Position numbers and translations under genes: made by a program. 64,000 bases of DNA from Paracoccus sp. SCSIO 75233 (lineage in GTDB: Bacteria > Pseudomonadota > Alphaproteobacteria > Rhodobacterales > Rhodobacteraceae), in contig NZ_CP115757.1 in the NCBI RefSeq assembly GCF_027912675.1, forward strand, positions 558,001 to 622,000, written 5' to 3'. Positions 1-8,824 of this stretch are shown piece by piece. The stretch's first letter is position 1. Each line of letters opens with the position of its first letter. Below the pieces are notes generated by a model. That model was given only the letters and a program-made list of their open reading frames with translations. It was not told where the DNA came from and made no database searches.

Positions 1-177
1 GGTCAGGCTGTGTTCGCCGCCTTCCGGGTCGGTGAAGGTGATGTCGGGCACGACCTCCCCCTCGACCGCGACAAGGTCGATCCCGCCCGCCTTCGCTGCG
101 TCGAAGTCGATTTCTCCGGCGCTTGCCATATTTGCACCGGCAGCGAGCGCCGTATAAAGGATCAGCAAACGAAGCAT
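1..177 (-). CDS. TlpA-type thiol-disulfide oxidoreductase, N-terminal part (cut by window edge)
   Basis: Reading the minus strand from the ATG at 175-177 gives an open frame that runs off the window, starting [20 protein letters not shown], a short hydrophobic signal or anchor sequence. The next stretch, with [18 protein letters not shown], resembles the entry to a TlpA/thioredoxin-like fold ([10 protein letters not shown]), usually just before the CxxC site, which lies outside the window. Family members are periplasmic, membrane-anchored reductases that serve cytochrome c or oxidase maturation. The gene is divergent from argH with only 24 bases between start codons; I recall this tlpA/argH arrangement from Rhodobacter relatives. 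The catalytic motif cannot be seen, so the family call rests on the N-terminus and context. Confidence 0.6.
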   Translation of the reverse strand, partial: MLRLLILYTALAAGANMASAGEIDFDAAKAGGIDLVAVEGEVVPDITFTDPEGGEHSLT

Positions 178-201
178 GTTCAACCTTTCGGACCAGATCT
201 G

Positions 202-1605
202 ATGACCGACGCCAAGACCCCCGACGACACTGCCAATGCCATGTGGGGCGGGCGCTTCGCCTCCGGCCCCGATGCAATCATGACGGCGATCAACGCCTCC
301 ATCGGGTATGACCGGCGGCTCTACACCCAGGATATCCGGGGCAGCCGGGCCCATGCCGCGATGCTGGCGGCACAAGGCATTATCGATTCTAAAGATGCCG
401 AGGCGATCCGGGAAGGGCTTCTCACCGTATTGTCAGAAATCGAAGCCGGAAATTTCCCGTTCAGCGAGGCGCTTGAGGATATTCACATGAATGTCGAGGC
501 GCGGCTGAAGGAGCTGATCGGAGAGCCTGCGGGCCGTCTGCACACGGGCCGGTCGCGCAACGATCAGGTGGCGACGGATTTCCGGCTTTGGGTGCGCGAT
601 CAATGCGATGCGGCGATCCAGGGGCTGCGGGCTCTGATCGGATCGGCGCTTGGTCAGGCGGAGGCCGGGGCGGATTGGGTCATGCCGGGTTTCACCCATT
701 TGCAGACCGCGCAGCCGGTGACATGGGGGCATCACATGATGGCCTATGTGGAGATGTTCGGCCGCGATCTGTCGCGTTTTCAGGACGCCCGCAAACGCAT
801 GAACGAATCGCCCCTTGGTGCTGCGGCGCTTGCCGGGACCGGCTATCCGATTGACCGGGAGGCGACGGCGCGGGCGCTCGATTTCGACCGCCCGATGGCC
901 AACAGCCTTGATGCCGTGTCCGACCGGGATTTCGCGCTGGAGTTCCTTTCCGCCGCCAGCATCTGCGCCGTCCATCTGTCGCGGCTGGCCGAAGAGCTGG
1001 TGATCTGGTCATCCGCTCAATTCCGTTTCGTGTCGATGTCGGACAAATGGTCGACCGGCTCCAGCATCATGCCGCAGAAGCGCAACCCCGATGCGGCGGA
1101 ACTGATCCGGGCTAAAATCGGGCGTATCCTCGGGGCAAATGTGGCCCTGTTCACGGTGATGAAGGGCCTGCCGCTGGCCTATTCCAAGGACATGCAGGAG
1201 GATAAAGAGCAGGTGTTTGACGCCGCCGATAACCTCATGCTCGCGCTTGCCGCGATGACCGGGATGCTGGCCGATCTGACCGCAAACCGCGAGAAGATGG
1301 AGGCGGCGGCCTCCGCAGGTTTTTCAACCGCGACCGATCTGGCCGACTGGCTGGTGCGCGAGGCCGGGTTGCCTTTCCGCGATGCGCATCACGTCACCGG
1401 CTCGCTGGTGGCCTTGGCGGAGGAGCAGGGCGTCGATCTGCCGGACCTGACACTGGCACAGATGCAGTCGGTCAATCCCGCCATTACTGAAGATGTGTTC
1501 AACGTGCTTGGCGTGCATAACTCCGTCGCCTCGCGGCAGAGCTATGGCGGCACCGCGCCCGATCAGGTCCGTGCGCAGATCGCCCGCTGGAAGGGCCAAT
1601 TGTGA
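202..1605 (+). CDS. argH: Argininosuccinate lyase
   Basis: Cytoplasmic enzyme of the last arginine-biosynthesis step, splitting argininosuccinate to arginine and fumarate. From the ATG at 202 the product is 467 residues, the usual ArgH length. Visible family motifs are HTGRSRND near residue 114, THLQTAQP near 165, and the fumarase/aspartase-superfamily signature [12 protein letters not shown] near residue 286, which carries the catalytic serine loop. The frame stays open further upstream, but that stretch is antisense to tlpA and non-homologous in appearance, so 202 ([19 protein letters not shown]) is the sensible start. The stop codon overlaps the GTG start of the following lipoprotein gene, suggesting translational coupling through to lysA. 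Confidence 0.96.
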   Translation: MTDAKTPDDTANAMWGGRFASGPDAIMTAINASIGYDRRLYTQDIRGSRAHAAMLAAQGIIDSKDAEAIREGLLTVLSEIEAGNFPFSEALEDIHMNVEARLKELIGEPAGRLHTGRSRNDQVATDFRLWVRDQCDAAIQGLRALIGSALGQAEAGADWVMPGFTHLQTAQPVTWGHHMMAYVEMFGRDLSRFQDARKRMNESPLGAAALAGTGYPIDREATARALDFDRPMANSLDAVSDRDFALEFLSAASICAVHLSRLAEELVIWSSAQFRFVSMSDKWSTGSSIMPQKRNPDAAELIRAKIGRILGANVALFTVMKGLPLAYSKDMQEDKEQVFDAADNLMLALAAMTGMLADLTANREKMEAAASAGFSTATDLADWLVREAGLPFRDAHHVTGSLVALAEEQGVDLPDLTLAQMQSVNPAITEDVFNVLGVHNSVASRQSYGGTAPDQVRAQIARWKGQL

Positions 1606-1739
1606 GATATGCGGCCGTGATTGCGCTGCTGGCGCTTGCCGCCTGCGGCGTTGACGGCGCGCCGGAGCGGCCCGCGCCGCCGCCGGGTGCCTATCCGATT
1701 GATGACGGATCAGACGGGGTGCGCGCGAATGGGGTTTGA
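1602..1739 (+). CDS. LptM-like small lipoprotein
   Basis: A GTG-started frame of 45 residues overlaps the argH stop (GTGA). It begins [15 protein letters not shown] and continues [17 protein letters not shown]. The LALAAC lipobox after a short hydrophobic segment, followed by a short Pro-rich tail, is the layout of LptM/YifL-type lipoproteins (Pfam LPAM family), which in gammaproteobacteria lie beside lysA/dapF and help mature the LPS translocon LptD. Here it lies between argH and lysA, matching that neighbourhood. The non-ATG start and small size make it easy to miss. The LptM role is inferred from architecture and position, not from tested function; a generic lipoprotein is the alternative. 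Confidence 0.65.
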   Translation: MRYAAVIALLALAACGVDGAPERPAPPPGAYPIDDGSDGVRANGV

Positions 1740-1980
1740 ACTGACCCCGATGCGCATCTGCTGGATCGTGCTGGCCTTGATCGGCGCGATTATCGGCCTG
1801 CGCCTGCCGTCGCCTGACGCGACCAGCATCGTCGCGCTTGTCACGCTTGGCCTGTGGTGCCTTGTCGAAACCACGTTCCGCCGCAACTGGTGGGCGTTCC
1901 TGACCTTGCCGGCGATGTTTCTAGGCATCGGCTGTGCCCTTCCGTTATATCTGTTTTTCCGTTCTTGCAGGATTTCCTGA
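1729..1980 (+). CDS. Small three-helix inner-membrane protein, DUF2834-like
   Basis: 83-residue product from the ATG at 1729, overlapping the end of the lipoprotein gene by 11 bases and ending in an ATGA-type overlap with lysA. Three hydrophobic segments are visible (about residues 8-25, 32-45 and 54-73), with a conserved-looking C-terminal part (NWWAFLTLPAMFLGIG then CALPLYLFFR) that resembles the 'W-lP...G...ALPLyLy-R' ending of DUF2834 membrane proteins. Function is unknown. Its tight coupling between the lipoprotein and lysA suggests co-expression but does not itself point to a role. The family assignment is from memory of the motif pattern and is tentative. Confidence 0.6.
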   Translation: MGFELTPMRICWIVLALIGAIIGLRLPSPDATSIVALVTLGLWCLVETTFRRNWWAFLTLPAMFLGIGCALPLYLFFRSCRIS

Positions 1981-3248
1981 TGGATCACTTTAACTATCGC
2001 GACGGTGTTCTCTGTGCCGAGGACGTAGCGCTGAACCTGATCGCACAGGAGGTCGGGACGCCGGTTTTCGTTTATTCGGCAGCCACGCTGACCCGGCATT
2101 TCGGCCTGTTCCAGCAGGCGCTCGAATGGACGCCGGACCATCTGATCTGTTTTGCGGTCAAGGCGAATTCGAATATCGCGGTGCTGAAACTGCTCGGCGA
2201 TCTGGGGGCCGGGATGGATGTGGTCTCCATCGGGGAATACGCCCGCGCCCGCACGGCTGGCGTGCCGGGGCAGCGGATCGTCTTTTCCGGCGTCGGCAAG
2301 ACGCGGGAGGAGATGCGGCTGGCGCTTGAAGGCGGCATCCGGCAGTTCAACGTCGAATCCGAGCCTGAACTGTCGGCGCTCTCCGAAGTGGCGGCGGGCA
2401 TGGACGCCGTGGCACCGATTGCGCTGCGCGTGAACCCCGATGTCGACGCGAAAACCCATGAGAAGATCGCGACCGGCAAGTCGGAGAATAAATTCGGCAT
2501 CCCGCTCGCCAAGGCGCGCGAGGTCTATGCGCAGGCGGCGAAACTGCCGGGGATCGAGGTGGTCGGCGTCGATATGCATATCGGCAGCCAGTTGACCGAT
2601 CTGGACCCGTACCGGCAGGCTTACGCCAAGATGGCCGATCTGACCCGCGCGCTGCGCGCCGACGGGCATGACATCCGCAGGCTGGATATGGGTGGCGGAC
2701 TGGGCATTCCGTATCGCCGCGACAACAACGCGCCGCCGCTGCCGATCGAATACGGGCAGGTGATCCGCGAGGCGGTCGGCGATCTGGGGTGCGAGATCGA
2801 GATCGAGCCCGGCCGGAACATCGCCGGGAATGCCGGTATCCTGCTGGCCTCGGTGATTTACCTGAAGGAAGGCGACGGGCGCGATTTCCTGATCCTCGAT
2901 GCGGCGATGAACGATCTGATCCGACCGGCGATGTATGGTGCGCATCATGACATCGTGCCGGTCAGGGAAGCCGCGACCGGCGCGGAGGTTCGCCCCTTCG
3001 ACGTTGTCGGCCCGGTCTGCGAAACCGGCGATACCTTCAGCAAAGGTGCCGAGCTTCCGGCGCTGAGTGCGGGCGATCTGGTCGCTTTCCGCTCTGCCGG
3101 GGCCTATGGCGCGGTGATGGCGTCGGAATATAACACGCGCCCCCTCGTGCCGGAGGTACTGGTGGACGGGGACCGCTTCGCCGTGATCCGCCCGCGCCCG
3201 ACGCTTGACGATATTTTGACGCGCGAGTCCCTGCCAGACTGGTTCTGA
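1980..3248 (+). CDS. lysA: Diaminopimelate decarboxylase
   Basis: PLP enzyme that decarboxylates meso-diaminopimelate to L-lysine, the last step of the DAP pathway. The 422-residue product fits the family. Visible are the PLP-lysine motif CFAVKANSN (Lys near residue 61), the HIGSQ motif, the glycine-rich phosphate-binding loop DMGGGLGIPY, EPGRNIAGNAG, and the active-site CETGD motif (Cys near 347) from the partner subunit. The ATG at 1980 shares its A with the upstream stop codon. Together with dapE at about 9.9 kb, two steps of lysine/DAP synthesis are in this window but in separate operons. Confidence 0.96.
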   Translation: MDHFNYRDGVLCAEDVALNLIAQEVGTPVFVYSAATLTRHFGLFQQALEWTPDHLICFAVKANSNIAVLKLLGDLGAGMDVVSIGEYARARTAGVPGQRIVFSGVGKTREEMRLALEGGIRQFNVESEPELSALSEVAAGMDAVAPIALRVNPDVDAKTHEKIATGKSENKFGIPLAKAREVYAQAAKLPGIEVVGVDMHIGSQLTDLDPYRQAYAKMADLTRALRADGHDIRRLDMGGGLGIPYRRDNNAPPLPIEYGQVIREAVGDLGCEIEIEPGRNIAGNAGILLASVIYLKEGDGRDFLILDAAMNDLIRPAMYGAHHDIVPVREAATGAEVRPFDVVGPVCETGDTFSKGAELPALSAGDLVAFRSAGAYGAVMASEYNTRPLVPEVLVDGDRFAVIRPRPTLDDILTRESLPDWF

Positions 3249-3298
3249 GCGCCGCTAAACCCTTGCCGAGTTCCGGTCTGAAGCGCAGGATGTTTGTC

Positions 3299-5800
3299 AT
3301 GGATGACCCCGCTCGACAGGATACGCCCGAGGAGGCTACCGACAGCCCGCGCCTGACCCGTGCCTTGCGCCTGACCCGCGCCGGGATCTGGTGGGAGGCG
3401 GTGGCGCGTGCCTTCTGGCCTGCGCTGACGCTGGCGCTTCTGCTGCTCGCGGCGCTGAGCATGGGGCTTGTCGAGGCGCTTCCGGCGGCGATGCGGGTCT
3501 ATGCCGGTGGCGTGGCGGGTCTGATCCTGCTCGTTGCGCTGATCTGGGGCGTGGTTCGGTTTCGCCGTCCCGCCCATGGCGCGGCGGAGCGGCGGCTGGA
3601 TGCGACGCTGCCGGGGATGCCGCTGTCGGCCTATCGTGACCGCCCGGCACTGGGCGAGGGGGGGACGCTCTGGCAGGCGCACCGGGCGCAGATGGCGGCG
3701 CGGCTGGAGGCGGCACGCCCCGTGCGTCCCGACGCCGAACTGCGCCGCCGCGATCCGTTTGCGCTGCGTCTGGTCGGGCTGACGGCACTTGCGATGGCGC
3801 TGTTGTTCGGCTCGTCCGTGCAGCTTGGTCAGGGGCTGGCGGCACTGGCGCCGCCCCGTGATGAGATTACGGGACAGGAGCCGCAGGCGACAGGACCGGG
3901 TTGGGAGGCATGGGCGCGACCCCCGGCCTATACGCGCAAACCCACGATCTACCTCAACGATCTGGCCGAGGGCAGGTCGCTGGAACTGCCCGAGGGCAGC
4001 ATCATCAATCTGCGCCTTTACGGCGATGATGGCGCTGTTTCGCAGAATATCGGCCCCGAGATCCCGCTGGATGACGAACGCTCGCGCGAATATCGGGTTG
4101 AACGTGACGGGACGCTGACGATTGATGATCGGGTTTTCGGCATCACGGTGAGACCCGACGACGCCCCGGAAATCGCGATTGGCGCTGCGGCGGAGCGGCG
4201 CGCCGATGGCCGGTTGATGCAGCCTTTCTCTGCCCGTGATGATTTCGGCATTGCTGCCGGACGTGCGGAAATTTCGCTCGATCTGGACCGGGTGGATCGC
4301 AGCTACGGTCTCGCGCTGGAGCCGGAGCCGCGTGAGGTCGTTTTGATCAAGCTTCCGATCACGCGCAACCGGGCGGAAATATCGGGACAATTGACCGCCG
4401 ATCTCAAGAAACACGCATGGGCCAATTTGCCGGTAAAAATCCGGCTTCATGCCGAGGACGGCATTGGCCAGACCGCGCAATCCGAGACGCTGAGCATGGA
4501 ACTGCCGGGGCGGCGCTTCTTCGATCCGCTCGCCGCCGCGCTGATCGAACTGCGGCGCGATATTCTCTGGTCACGCGAGAATGCGCCGCGCGCCGGACAG
4601 CTGATGCGGGCGATCCTCTGGCAGCCGGAAGGGTTTGTCGACCCGCCAATGCTGGATGACATGCGCGCCATTATCGCCGGTCTCGAAACCGGCGATCTGA
4701 GCGATGCGCAGCGCGATGCCCTGGCGGAGGCGCTGTGGCGGACGGCGGTTCAGCTGGAGGATGGCGGGCTGGCCGACGCGCTCGAACGGATGCGGCGCGC
4801 GCAGGAACGGCTGTCGCAGGCCATGCGGCGCGGTGCCTCGCCTGACGAAATCCGCGAATTGATGGATGAGTTGCGGCGCGCCACCGATGAATATACCGAC
4901 ATGCTGGCCGAACAGGGGGCCGATCCTGCCAGCCGTTTCGACCGCTCCCCGACACAAACGATGAGCGGCGATCAGATCCAGCAGATGATGGACGAGATCC
5001 AGCGCCTGATGAACGAGGGCCGGATGGCCGAAGCGCAGGAATTGCTGGAGCAGTTCAACCGGATGATGGAAAATCTTCAGGTGCGTGAGGGGACCGGGAG
5101 CGAAGGGTCGGGCCGGGGTTCCTCTGGCCGCATGGCCGAAACGCTGCGCGAACAGCAGGATCTGGCGGACCAGGCGTTCCGGCAGATGCAGGATGAATGG
5201 ATGGGGCTGGATCAGGAGAACCAGCAGGGCGAGGGCGAGGGCGAAAACCCGGGCGATCTGGCCGACCGTCAGAGCCAGCTTCGCGACGATCTTGGCATGC
5301 AGCGCGGCCTTTTGCCTGAACGCGGCACCCAGCAGGGCGATGCGGCGGGCGAAGCGATGGACCGGGCAGGACGCGCCATGCAGGAGGCGGAGCGGGCCTT
5401 GCGCGAAGGTGACACGGCAGGCGCGCTCGACCGGCAGGCGGAGGCGATCGAGGCGCTGCGTGACGGCATCCGCGCGCTTGGTCAGGGCGATCAGCGCGGC
5501 GAACAGCAACAGGCCGAGGGCAATCAGGGCGAGGGCGAAGAAGGTCAGCAGGAGGGCACGGGCCGCGACGGCGAAGATGGCCGCCGCGCGCTGAAGACCC
5601 CACGCCGTGATCCGCTGGGCCGACCGCTTCAACAGGGCTCCGGCAATGGCGGGTTCGCGACCGACGAAGACCTGGCCGAGGGCGAGGATACCGAGGGACG
5701 GGCGCGCGAATTGCAGGATGAAATCCGTCGCAGGCTCGGTCAGCGTGACCGGCCACAGGCGGAGCGGGACTATCTCGACCGGCTGATCGACCGGTTCTGA
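3299..5800 (+). CDS. TIGR02302/DUF4175-type membrane-anchored low-complexity protein
   Basis: About 833 residues. The N-terminal region has two transmembrane segments close together (FWPALTLALLLLAALSMGL and VYAGGVAGLILLVALIWGVV) and a third near residue 170, then a globular domain, then a long C-terminal region very rich in Gln, Glu, Arg, Met and Gly (roughly residues 470-800; examples are QQMMDEIQRLMNEGRMAE and EGNQGEGEEGQQEG). This layout matches the alphaproteobacterial family TIGR02302 (DUF4175), of unknown function. I chose the ATG at 3299 because AGGA lies 8 bases upstream; ATG at 3290 and TTG at 3263 are in frame. It follows lysA by about 50 bases and may be read with it. Confidence 0.75.
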   Translation: MDDPARQDTPEEATDSPRLTRALRLTRAGIWWEAVARAFWPALTLALLLLAALSMGLVEALPAAMRVYAGGVAGLILLVALIWGVVRFRRPAHGAAERRLDATLPGMPLSAYRDRPALGEGGTLWQAHRAQMAARLEAARPVRPDAELRRRDPFALRLVGLTALAMALLFGSSVQLGQGLAALAPPRDEITGQEPQATGPGWEAWARPPAYTRKPTIYLNDLAEGRSLELPEGSIINLRLYGDDGAVSQNIGPEIPLDDERSREYRVERDGTLTIDDRVFGITVRPDDAPEIAIGAAAERRADGRLMQPFSARDDFGIAAGRAEISLDLDRVDRSYGLALEPEPREVVLIKLPITRNRAEISGQLTADLKKHAWANLPVKIRLHAEDGIGQTAQSETLSMELPGRRFFDPLAAALIELRRDILWSRENAPRAGQLMRAILWQPEGFVDPPMLDDMRAIIAGLETGDLSDAQRDALAEALWRTAVQLEDGGLADALERMRRAQERLSQAMRRGASPDEIRELMDELRRATDEYTDMLAEQGADPASRFDRSPTQTMSGDQIQQMMDEIQRLMNEGRMAEAQELLEQFNRMMENLQVREGTGSEGSGRGSSGRMAETLREQQDLADQAFRQMQDEWMGLDQENQQGEGEGENPGDLADRQSQLRDDLGMQRGLLPERGTQQGDAAGEAMDRAGRAMQEAERALREGDTAGALDRQAEAIEALRDGIRALGQGDQRGEQQQAEGNQGEGEEGQQEGTGRDGEDGRRALKTPRRDPLGRPLQQGSGNGGFATDEDLAEGEDTEGRARELQDEIRRRLGQRDRPQAERDYLDRLIDRF

Positions 5801-6098
5801 GGCCGGGTCCGATCGCGCCGGACTTGGGCCGTGCGTTATCTGCGATGGTGGTCGTCACGACGCTGTCTTTTTCGTTATGATCCGTCGCGCCGTCACGCCT
5901 CTCTGGCTTCGGCTACGGGCCGGATTTGCCACGGTAAAACACCGTTAATTCAGTCGGCTCCCGGGCAGGTTGCGCTTGGCAAACAGGCAGGGCCGGGAAA
6001 TAACGTCTTCGGCACCTGTCCCGCGTCATACTTGATTTATAGGACAAATGTATTAACGGAGCCGCATGTAGCAGCGCGAACAAGCGAAAGGTAATCGC
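5801..6098. other. Intergenic region upstream of mscL
   Basis: Just under 300 bases with no convincing gene on either strand; the longest frame here has no family-like features. The last 80 bases become A+T-rich (around 'acttgatttataggac') and probably hold the mscL promoter, but I could not place a good -35/-10 pair. A start-stop element, ATGTAG at 6066-6071, is preceded by CGGAG and lies 33 bases before the mscL ATG. Confidence 0.5.
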
Positions 6099-6500
6099 AT
6101 GATAAAAGAGTTCAGAGAGTTCATTGCCAAGGGCAATGTCATGGATATGGCCGTCGGTATCATCATCGGCGCGGCCTTCACCGCCATCGTCACCTCGCTG
6201 GTTGATGACCTGATCACGCCCTTCATCAGCCTGTTCACCGGCGGTATCGACTTTTCCAGCCTGAAGATCGCATTGGGCGAAGGCGAAAACGCCGCGACTT
6301 TCAACTATGGCAACTTCATCACCGCGATCATCAACTTCCTGATTATCGCCTGGGTGGTGTTCCTGCTGGTCAAAGCCGTGAACCGGATCAAGGACTCCAC
6401 GGTCAAGGAAGAACCGGCTGAGGAAGCACCCGCAGGTCCGACCGCTGAAGAACTTCTGGTCCAGATCCGCGACGAGATCCGGGCCCGTCCCCAGATCTGA
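6099..6500 (+). CDS. mscL: Large-conductance mechanosensitive channel
   Basis: 133-residue inner-membrane channel that opens under high membrane tension to release solutes on osmotic downshock. The N-terminal amphipathic stretch [20 protein letters not shown], the pore-lining TM1 ([14 protein letters not shown], with the conserved VDDLITP after it), a periplasmic loop, and TM2 ([22 protein letters not shown]) are in the canonical order, followed by a charged cytoplasmic helix. GAAAGG provides the ribosome-binding site. It is a single-gene unit with a strong terminator directly downstream. Confidence 0.96.
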   Translation: MIKEFREFIAKGNVMDMAVGIIIGAAFTAIVTSLVDDLITPFISLFTGGIDFSSLKIALGEGENAATFNYGNFITAIINFLIIAWVVFLLVKAVNRIKDSTVKEEPAEEAPAGPTAEELLVQIRDEIRARPQI

Positions 6501-6521
6501 GGCGCCGTAAATCCCTATGGA

Positions 6522-6553
6522 AAAGGCCGCAGGATTTCCCTGCGGCCTTTTTT
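6522..6553 (+). terminator. Intrinsic terminator after mscL
   Basis: A perfect 12-bp stem AAAGGCCGCAGG / CCTGCGGCCTTT closes a 5-base loop (ATTTC) and runs straight into six T residues. The hairpin lies between convergent mscL and ald; on the minus strand it also ends in a T run, so it probably terminates both. Confidence 0.9.
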
Positions 6554-6568
6554 CTTATGGGGAGGCCG

Positions 6569-7681
6569 TCAGATCAGCGATTCTGCGGCGACCGCCTCGA
6601 TCCCCAGTGCCGCGCCGACCGGGGCAGAGGTCAGCTTGCCCTCATGCGTCGCAAGCCCGGCGCGCAGATGGGCGTCGTCATGGATTGCCTGACGCCAGCC
6701 CTTATCCGCCAGCGACAGCAGGAAGGGCAACGTCGCATTGCCGAGCGCCTGTGTCGACGTGCGCGACACGGCGCCGGGCATATTGGCGACGCAGTAATGC
6801 ACGATACCGTCGATCTCATAGATCGGGTCCTGATGGGTGGTCGGGCGCGAGGTTTCGAAGCAACCACCCTGATCGATGGCGACGTCGACCAGAACCGCAC
6901 CCTGTTTCATCGTCGAAAGCTGCTCGCGGCTGACCAGCTTCGGTGCGGCGGCCCCCGGCACCAGCACGGCGCCGATGACCATGTCGGCGACCGGCAGCAG
7001 TTCAGCGGTTGCCGCAGCCGTCGCGTATTGGGTGGTCAGGCGGCCCATGAAAATATCGTCCAGGTAGGACAGGCGGGGGATGGAGCGGTCCAGAACCGTG
7101 ACATTCGCCCCCATTCCTGCCGCGACCCGTGCTGCCGCCGTGCCGACCACGCCGCCGCCGATGATGACGACATTGGCCGGGCGCACGCCGGGCACACCAC
7201 CCAGCAGCACGCCCTCGCCGCCATTGGCCTTTTGCAGCGCCCATGATCCGGCCTGCGGGGCAAGCCTGCCTGCGACTTCAGACATCGGTGCCAGCAGCGG
7301 CAGGCCGCCACGCGCGTCGGTCACGGTCTCGTAAGCAATGGCAGTCACGCCTGAATCCAGCAGATCACGGGTCTGATCCGGGTCGGGGGCGAGGTGGAGA
7401 TAGGTGAACAGGATCTGACCACGGCGCAGCATGGCGCGCTCCGGCGCTTGCGGTTCCTTCACCTTCACGACCAGATCGGCCTTGTCGAACACGGTTTGCG
7501 CATCGGCGGCGATTTCCGCACCGGCGTCGAGATAATCCTGATCTGTATAACCGGCACCCAGACCCGCCCCGGCCTGGACCATCACTTTATGGCCCCGCAG
7601 GATCGCTTCTTTCGCCGCATCCGGGCGCAGGCCCACGCGGTATTCCTGTGGTTTGATTTCGGTCGGGCAGCCAATCAGCAT
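6569..7681 (-). CDS. ald: Alanine dehydrogenase
   Basis: Cytoplasmic NAD-dependent enzyme that interconverts L-alanine and pyruvate plus ammonia. The start MLIGCPTEIKPQEYRVGLRP is typical for Ald, and the product is 370 residues, the family length. The substrate-binding Lys/His region (KVKEP, FTYLHLAPDP) and the Rossmann motif VIIGGGVVGTAAA with a downstream acidic residue are visible. AGGAGA lies 6 bases before the ATG, which decides this start over a longer frame. The divergent Lrp/AsnC gene 148 bases away is the expected regulator, giving alanine-inducible expression as described for ald/aldR pairs elsewhere. Confidence 0.95.
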   Translation of the reverse strand: MLIGCPTEIKPQEYRVGLRPDAAKEAILRGHKVMVQAGAGLGAGYTDQDYLDAGAEIAADAQTVFDKADLVVKVKEPQAPERAMLRRGQILFTYLHLAPDPDQTRDLLDSGVTAIAYETVTDARGGLPLLAPMSEVAGRLAPQAGSWALQKANGGEGVLLGGVPGVRPANVVIIGGGVVGTAAARVAAGMGANVTVLDRSIPRLSYLDDIFMGRLTTQYATAAATAELLPVADMVIGAVLVPGAAAPKLVSREQLSTMKQGAVLVDVAIDQGGCFETSRPTTHQDPIYEIDGIVHYCVANMPGAVSRTSTQALGNATLPFLLSLADKGWRQAIHDDAHLRAGLATHEGKLTSAPVGAALGIEAVAAESLI

Positions 7682-7829
7682 AAGTCTCTCCTGTCGGTAT
7701 GGTGCGTTTGTTGTGTTTTTCAGCTTGCCACAAATCTTCTGCAAATTTTTTCCGAACTTTCCGGCAATGCCCAAAGACCTAACGGAGGATATTGCGTTTG
7801 AGCCGAAAGTCATGAGATAATTTTGCGTA
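7682..7829. promoter_or_regulatory. ald / Lrp-type regulator divergent control region
   Basis: 148-base intergenic region, A+T-richer than its flanks (gcaaattttttcc). Three near-copies of TGCGTTT/TGCGTAA occur around 7703, 7793 and 7825. Lrp/AsnC proteins bind spaced degenerate A+T-rich sites in such regions, so these are candidates, but no strong palindrome stands out. Promoter hexamers could not be assigned with confidence. Confidence 0.35.
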
Positions 7830-8291
7830 ATGAATGATATAGACGCGATAGATCGCCGAATACTTGTTGTTTTGCAGAAGGATGGGCGAATCACGAATGC
7901 GGAGCTTGCGGCGCAGGTTCACCTTTCCGCATCGGCCTGTCACAGGCGTGTTCAGCGGCTGGAGCAGATCGGTCTGATCCGAAACTTCGCAGCCTTGCTG
8001 GATCGCCGTAAATTGTCGCGGGCGACGACGGTATATGTGGAAATCACCTTATCCGGTCAGGCCACGGAGCTGCTGGAAGCGTTCGAACGCGCGGTTCGGA
8101 CGATACCCGATTTGCTGGAATGTCACCTGATGGCGGGAACGGCGGATTATCTTCTGAAGCTCGCAGTGGAAGACACGGAAGATTTCGCCCGCATCCATCG
8201 CCAGTATCTGACCCGGCTGCCGGGCGTGGCGCAGATGCATTCGTCATTCGCCCTCAGGACCGTGGTCGAAACCACGGCCCTGCGGTTGTAG
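7830..8291 (+). CDS. Lrp/AsnC-family regulator, probably of ald
   Basis: 153 residues. The N-terminal winged helix-turn-helix (IDRRILVVLQKDGRITNAEL through SASACHRRVQRLEQIGLI) is followed by the RAM ligand-binding fold (TTVYVEITLSG..., ECHLMAGTADYLLKL). Lrp-type proteins sense amino acids and bind DNA as multimers. Divergence from ald makes alanine the likely effector and ald the likely target, as with AldR in other bacteria; this is inferred from position. The gene converges with the META lipoprotein gene, 8 bases apart, without an obvious terminator between them. Confidence 0.9.
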   Translation: MNDIDAIDRRILVVLQKDGRITNAELAAQVHLSASACHRRVQRLEQIGLIRNFAALLDRRKLSRATTVYVEITLSGQATELLEAFERAVRTIPDLLECHLMAGTADYLLKLAVEDTEDFARIHRQYLTRLPGVAQMHSSFALRTVVETTALRL

Positions 8292-8299
8292 CGTCTGGG

Positions 8300-8800
8300 T
8301 TACTGAACGGCGGACTCGACCGGCGCGCTGGCCTGGCTGAGCGTGCTGGTCTGCGAGTTCGGGTTCAGGTTGCGCCCGATCACGCCTTCGCGTGAGGCCA
8401 GACGGCCATATTCGAAGGTCAGCGTGTCGGTGCCGCCGGCGATGCGCAGAACACCGTCTTCATAGGTGATGCGGTTGGCCTGACGCAGCGCGTTGAAGAA
8501 GGAGTTTTCCTGCGCGCTCCAGCGGCAGGTCTGGCCAGCGGTCTGGATCTCTCCGACGACGATCTCGGGCGGGGTGCCGCTGATCGGGGCGACAAACCCG
8601 TTGCAGCCGGTTTGTCCGACGATCTGGGTGGGGGACAGCGTCATCGTGGTGTGGCGCACGCTCAGCACGTCGCCACCGATGTTGAACAGGACGTAATCGC
8701 CCGTGGGTACGTTCGAATAGGGCTCGTCCACAACGGTCGTCGGTTCGCAGGCTGCGAGTGCCGTGACAGCGAGCGCGGCTGCGGTCATTTGGCGAAACAT
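8300..8800 (-). CDS. META-domain lipoprotein
   Basis: 166 residues from the ATG at 8798-8800, which has GGAG 8 bases upstream; an in-frame start further upstream lacks this. The N-terminus MFRQMTAAALAVTALAAC ends in a clear lipobox (ALAAC), so the protein should be a lipoprotein. The body has the META/HslJ pattern: LSPTQIVGQTGCNGF (conserved 'GCNgf'), then a second Cys in QTCRWSAQENSFFNAL. Family members (HslJ, META) lie in the outer envelope and are linked to stress or novobiocin sensitivity, with unclear biochemistry. A typical single-gene unit. Confidence 0.8.
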   Translation of the reverse strand: MFRQMTAAALAVTALAACEPTTVVDEPYSNVPTGDYVLFNIGGDVLSVRHTTMTLSPTQIVGQTGCNGFVAPISGTPPEIVVGEIQTAGQTCRWSAQENSFFNALRQANRITYEDGVLRIAGGTDTLTFEYGRLASREGVIGRNLNPNSQTSTLSQASAPVESAVQ

Positions 8801-8824
8801 GGCAGTGTCTCCGTTAGGGTTCAT

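Noticed and set aside
5831..6094. An 87-codon plus-strand frame upstream of mscL
   Set aside because: Low-complexity Arg/Ser-rich start, no homology-like motif, and it covers the probable mscL promoter.
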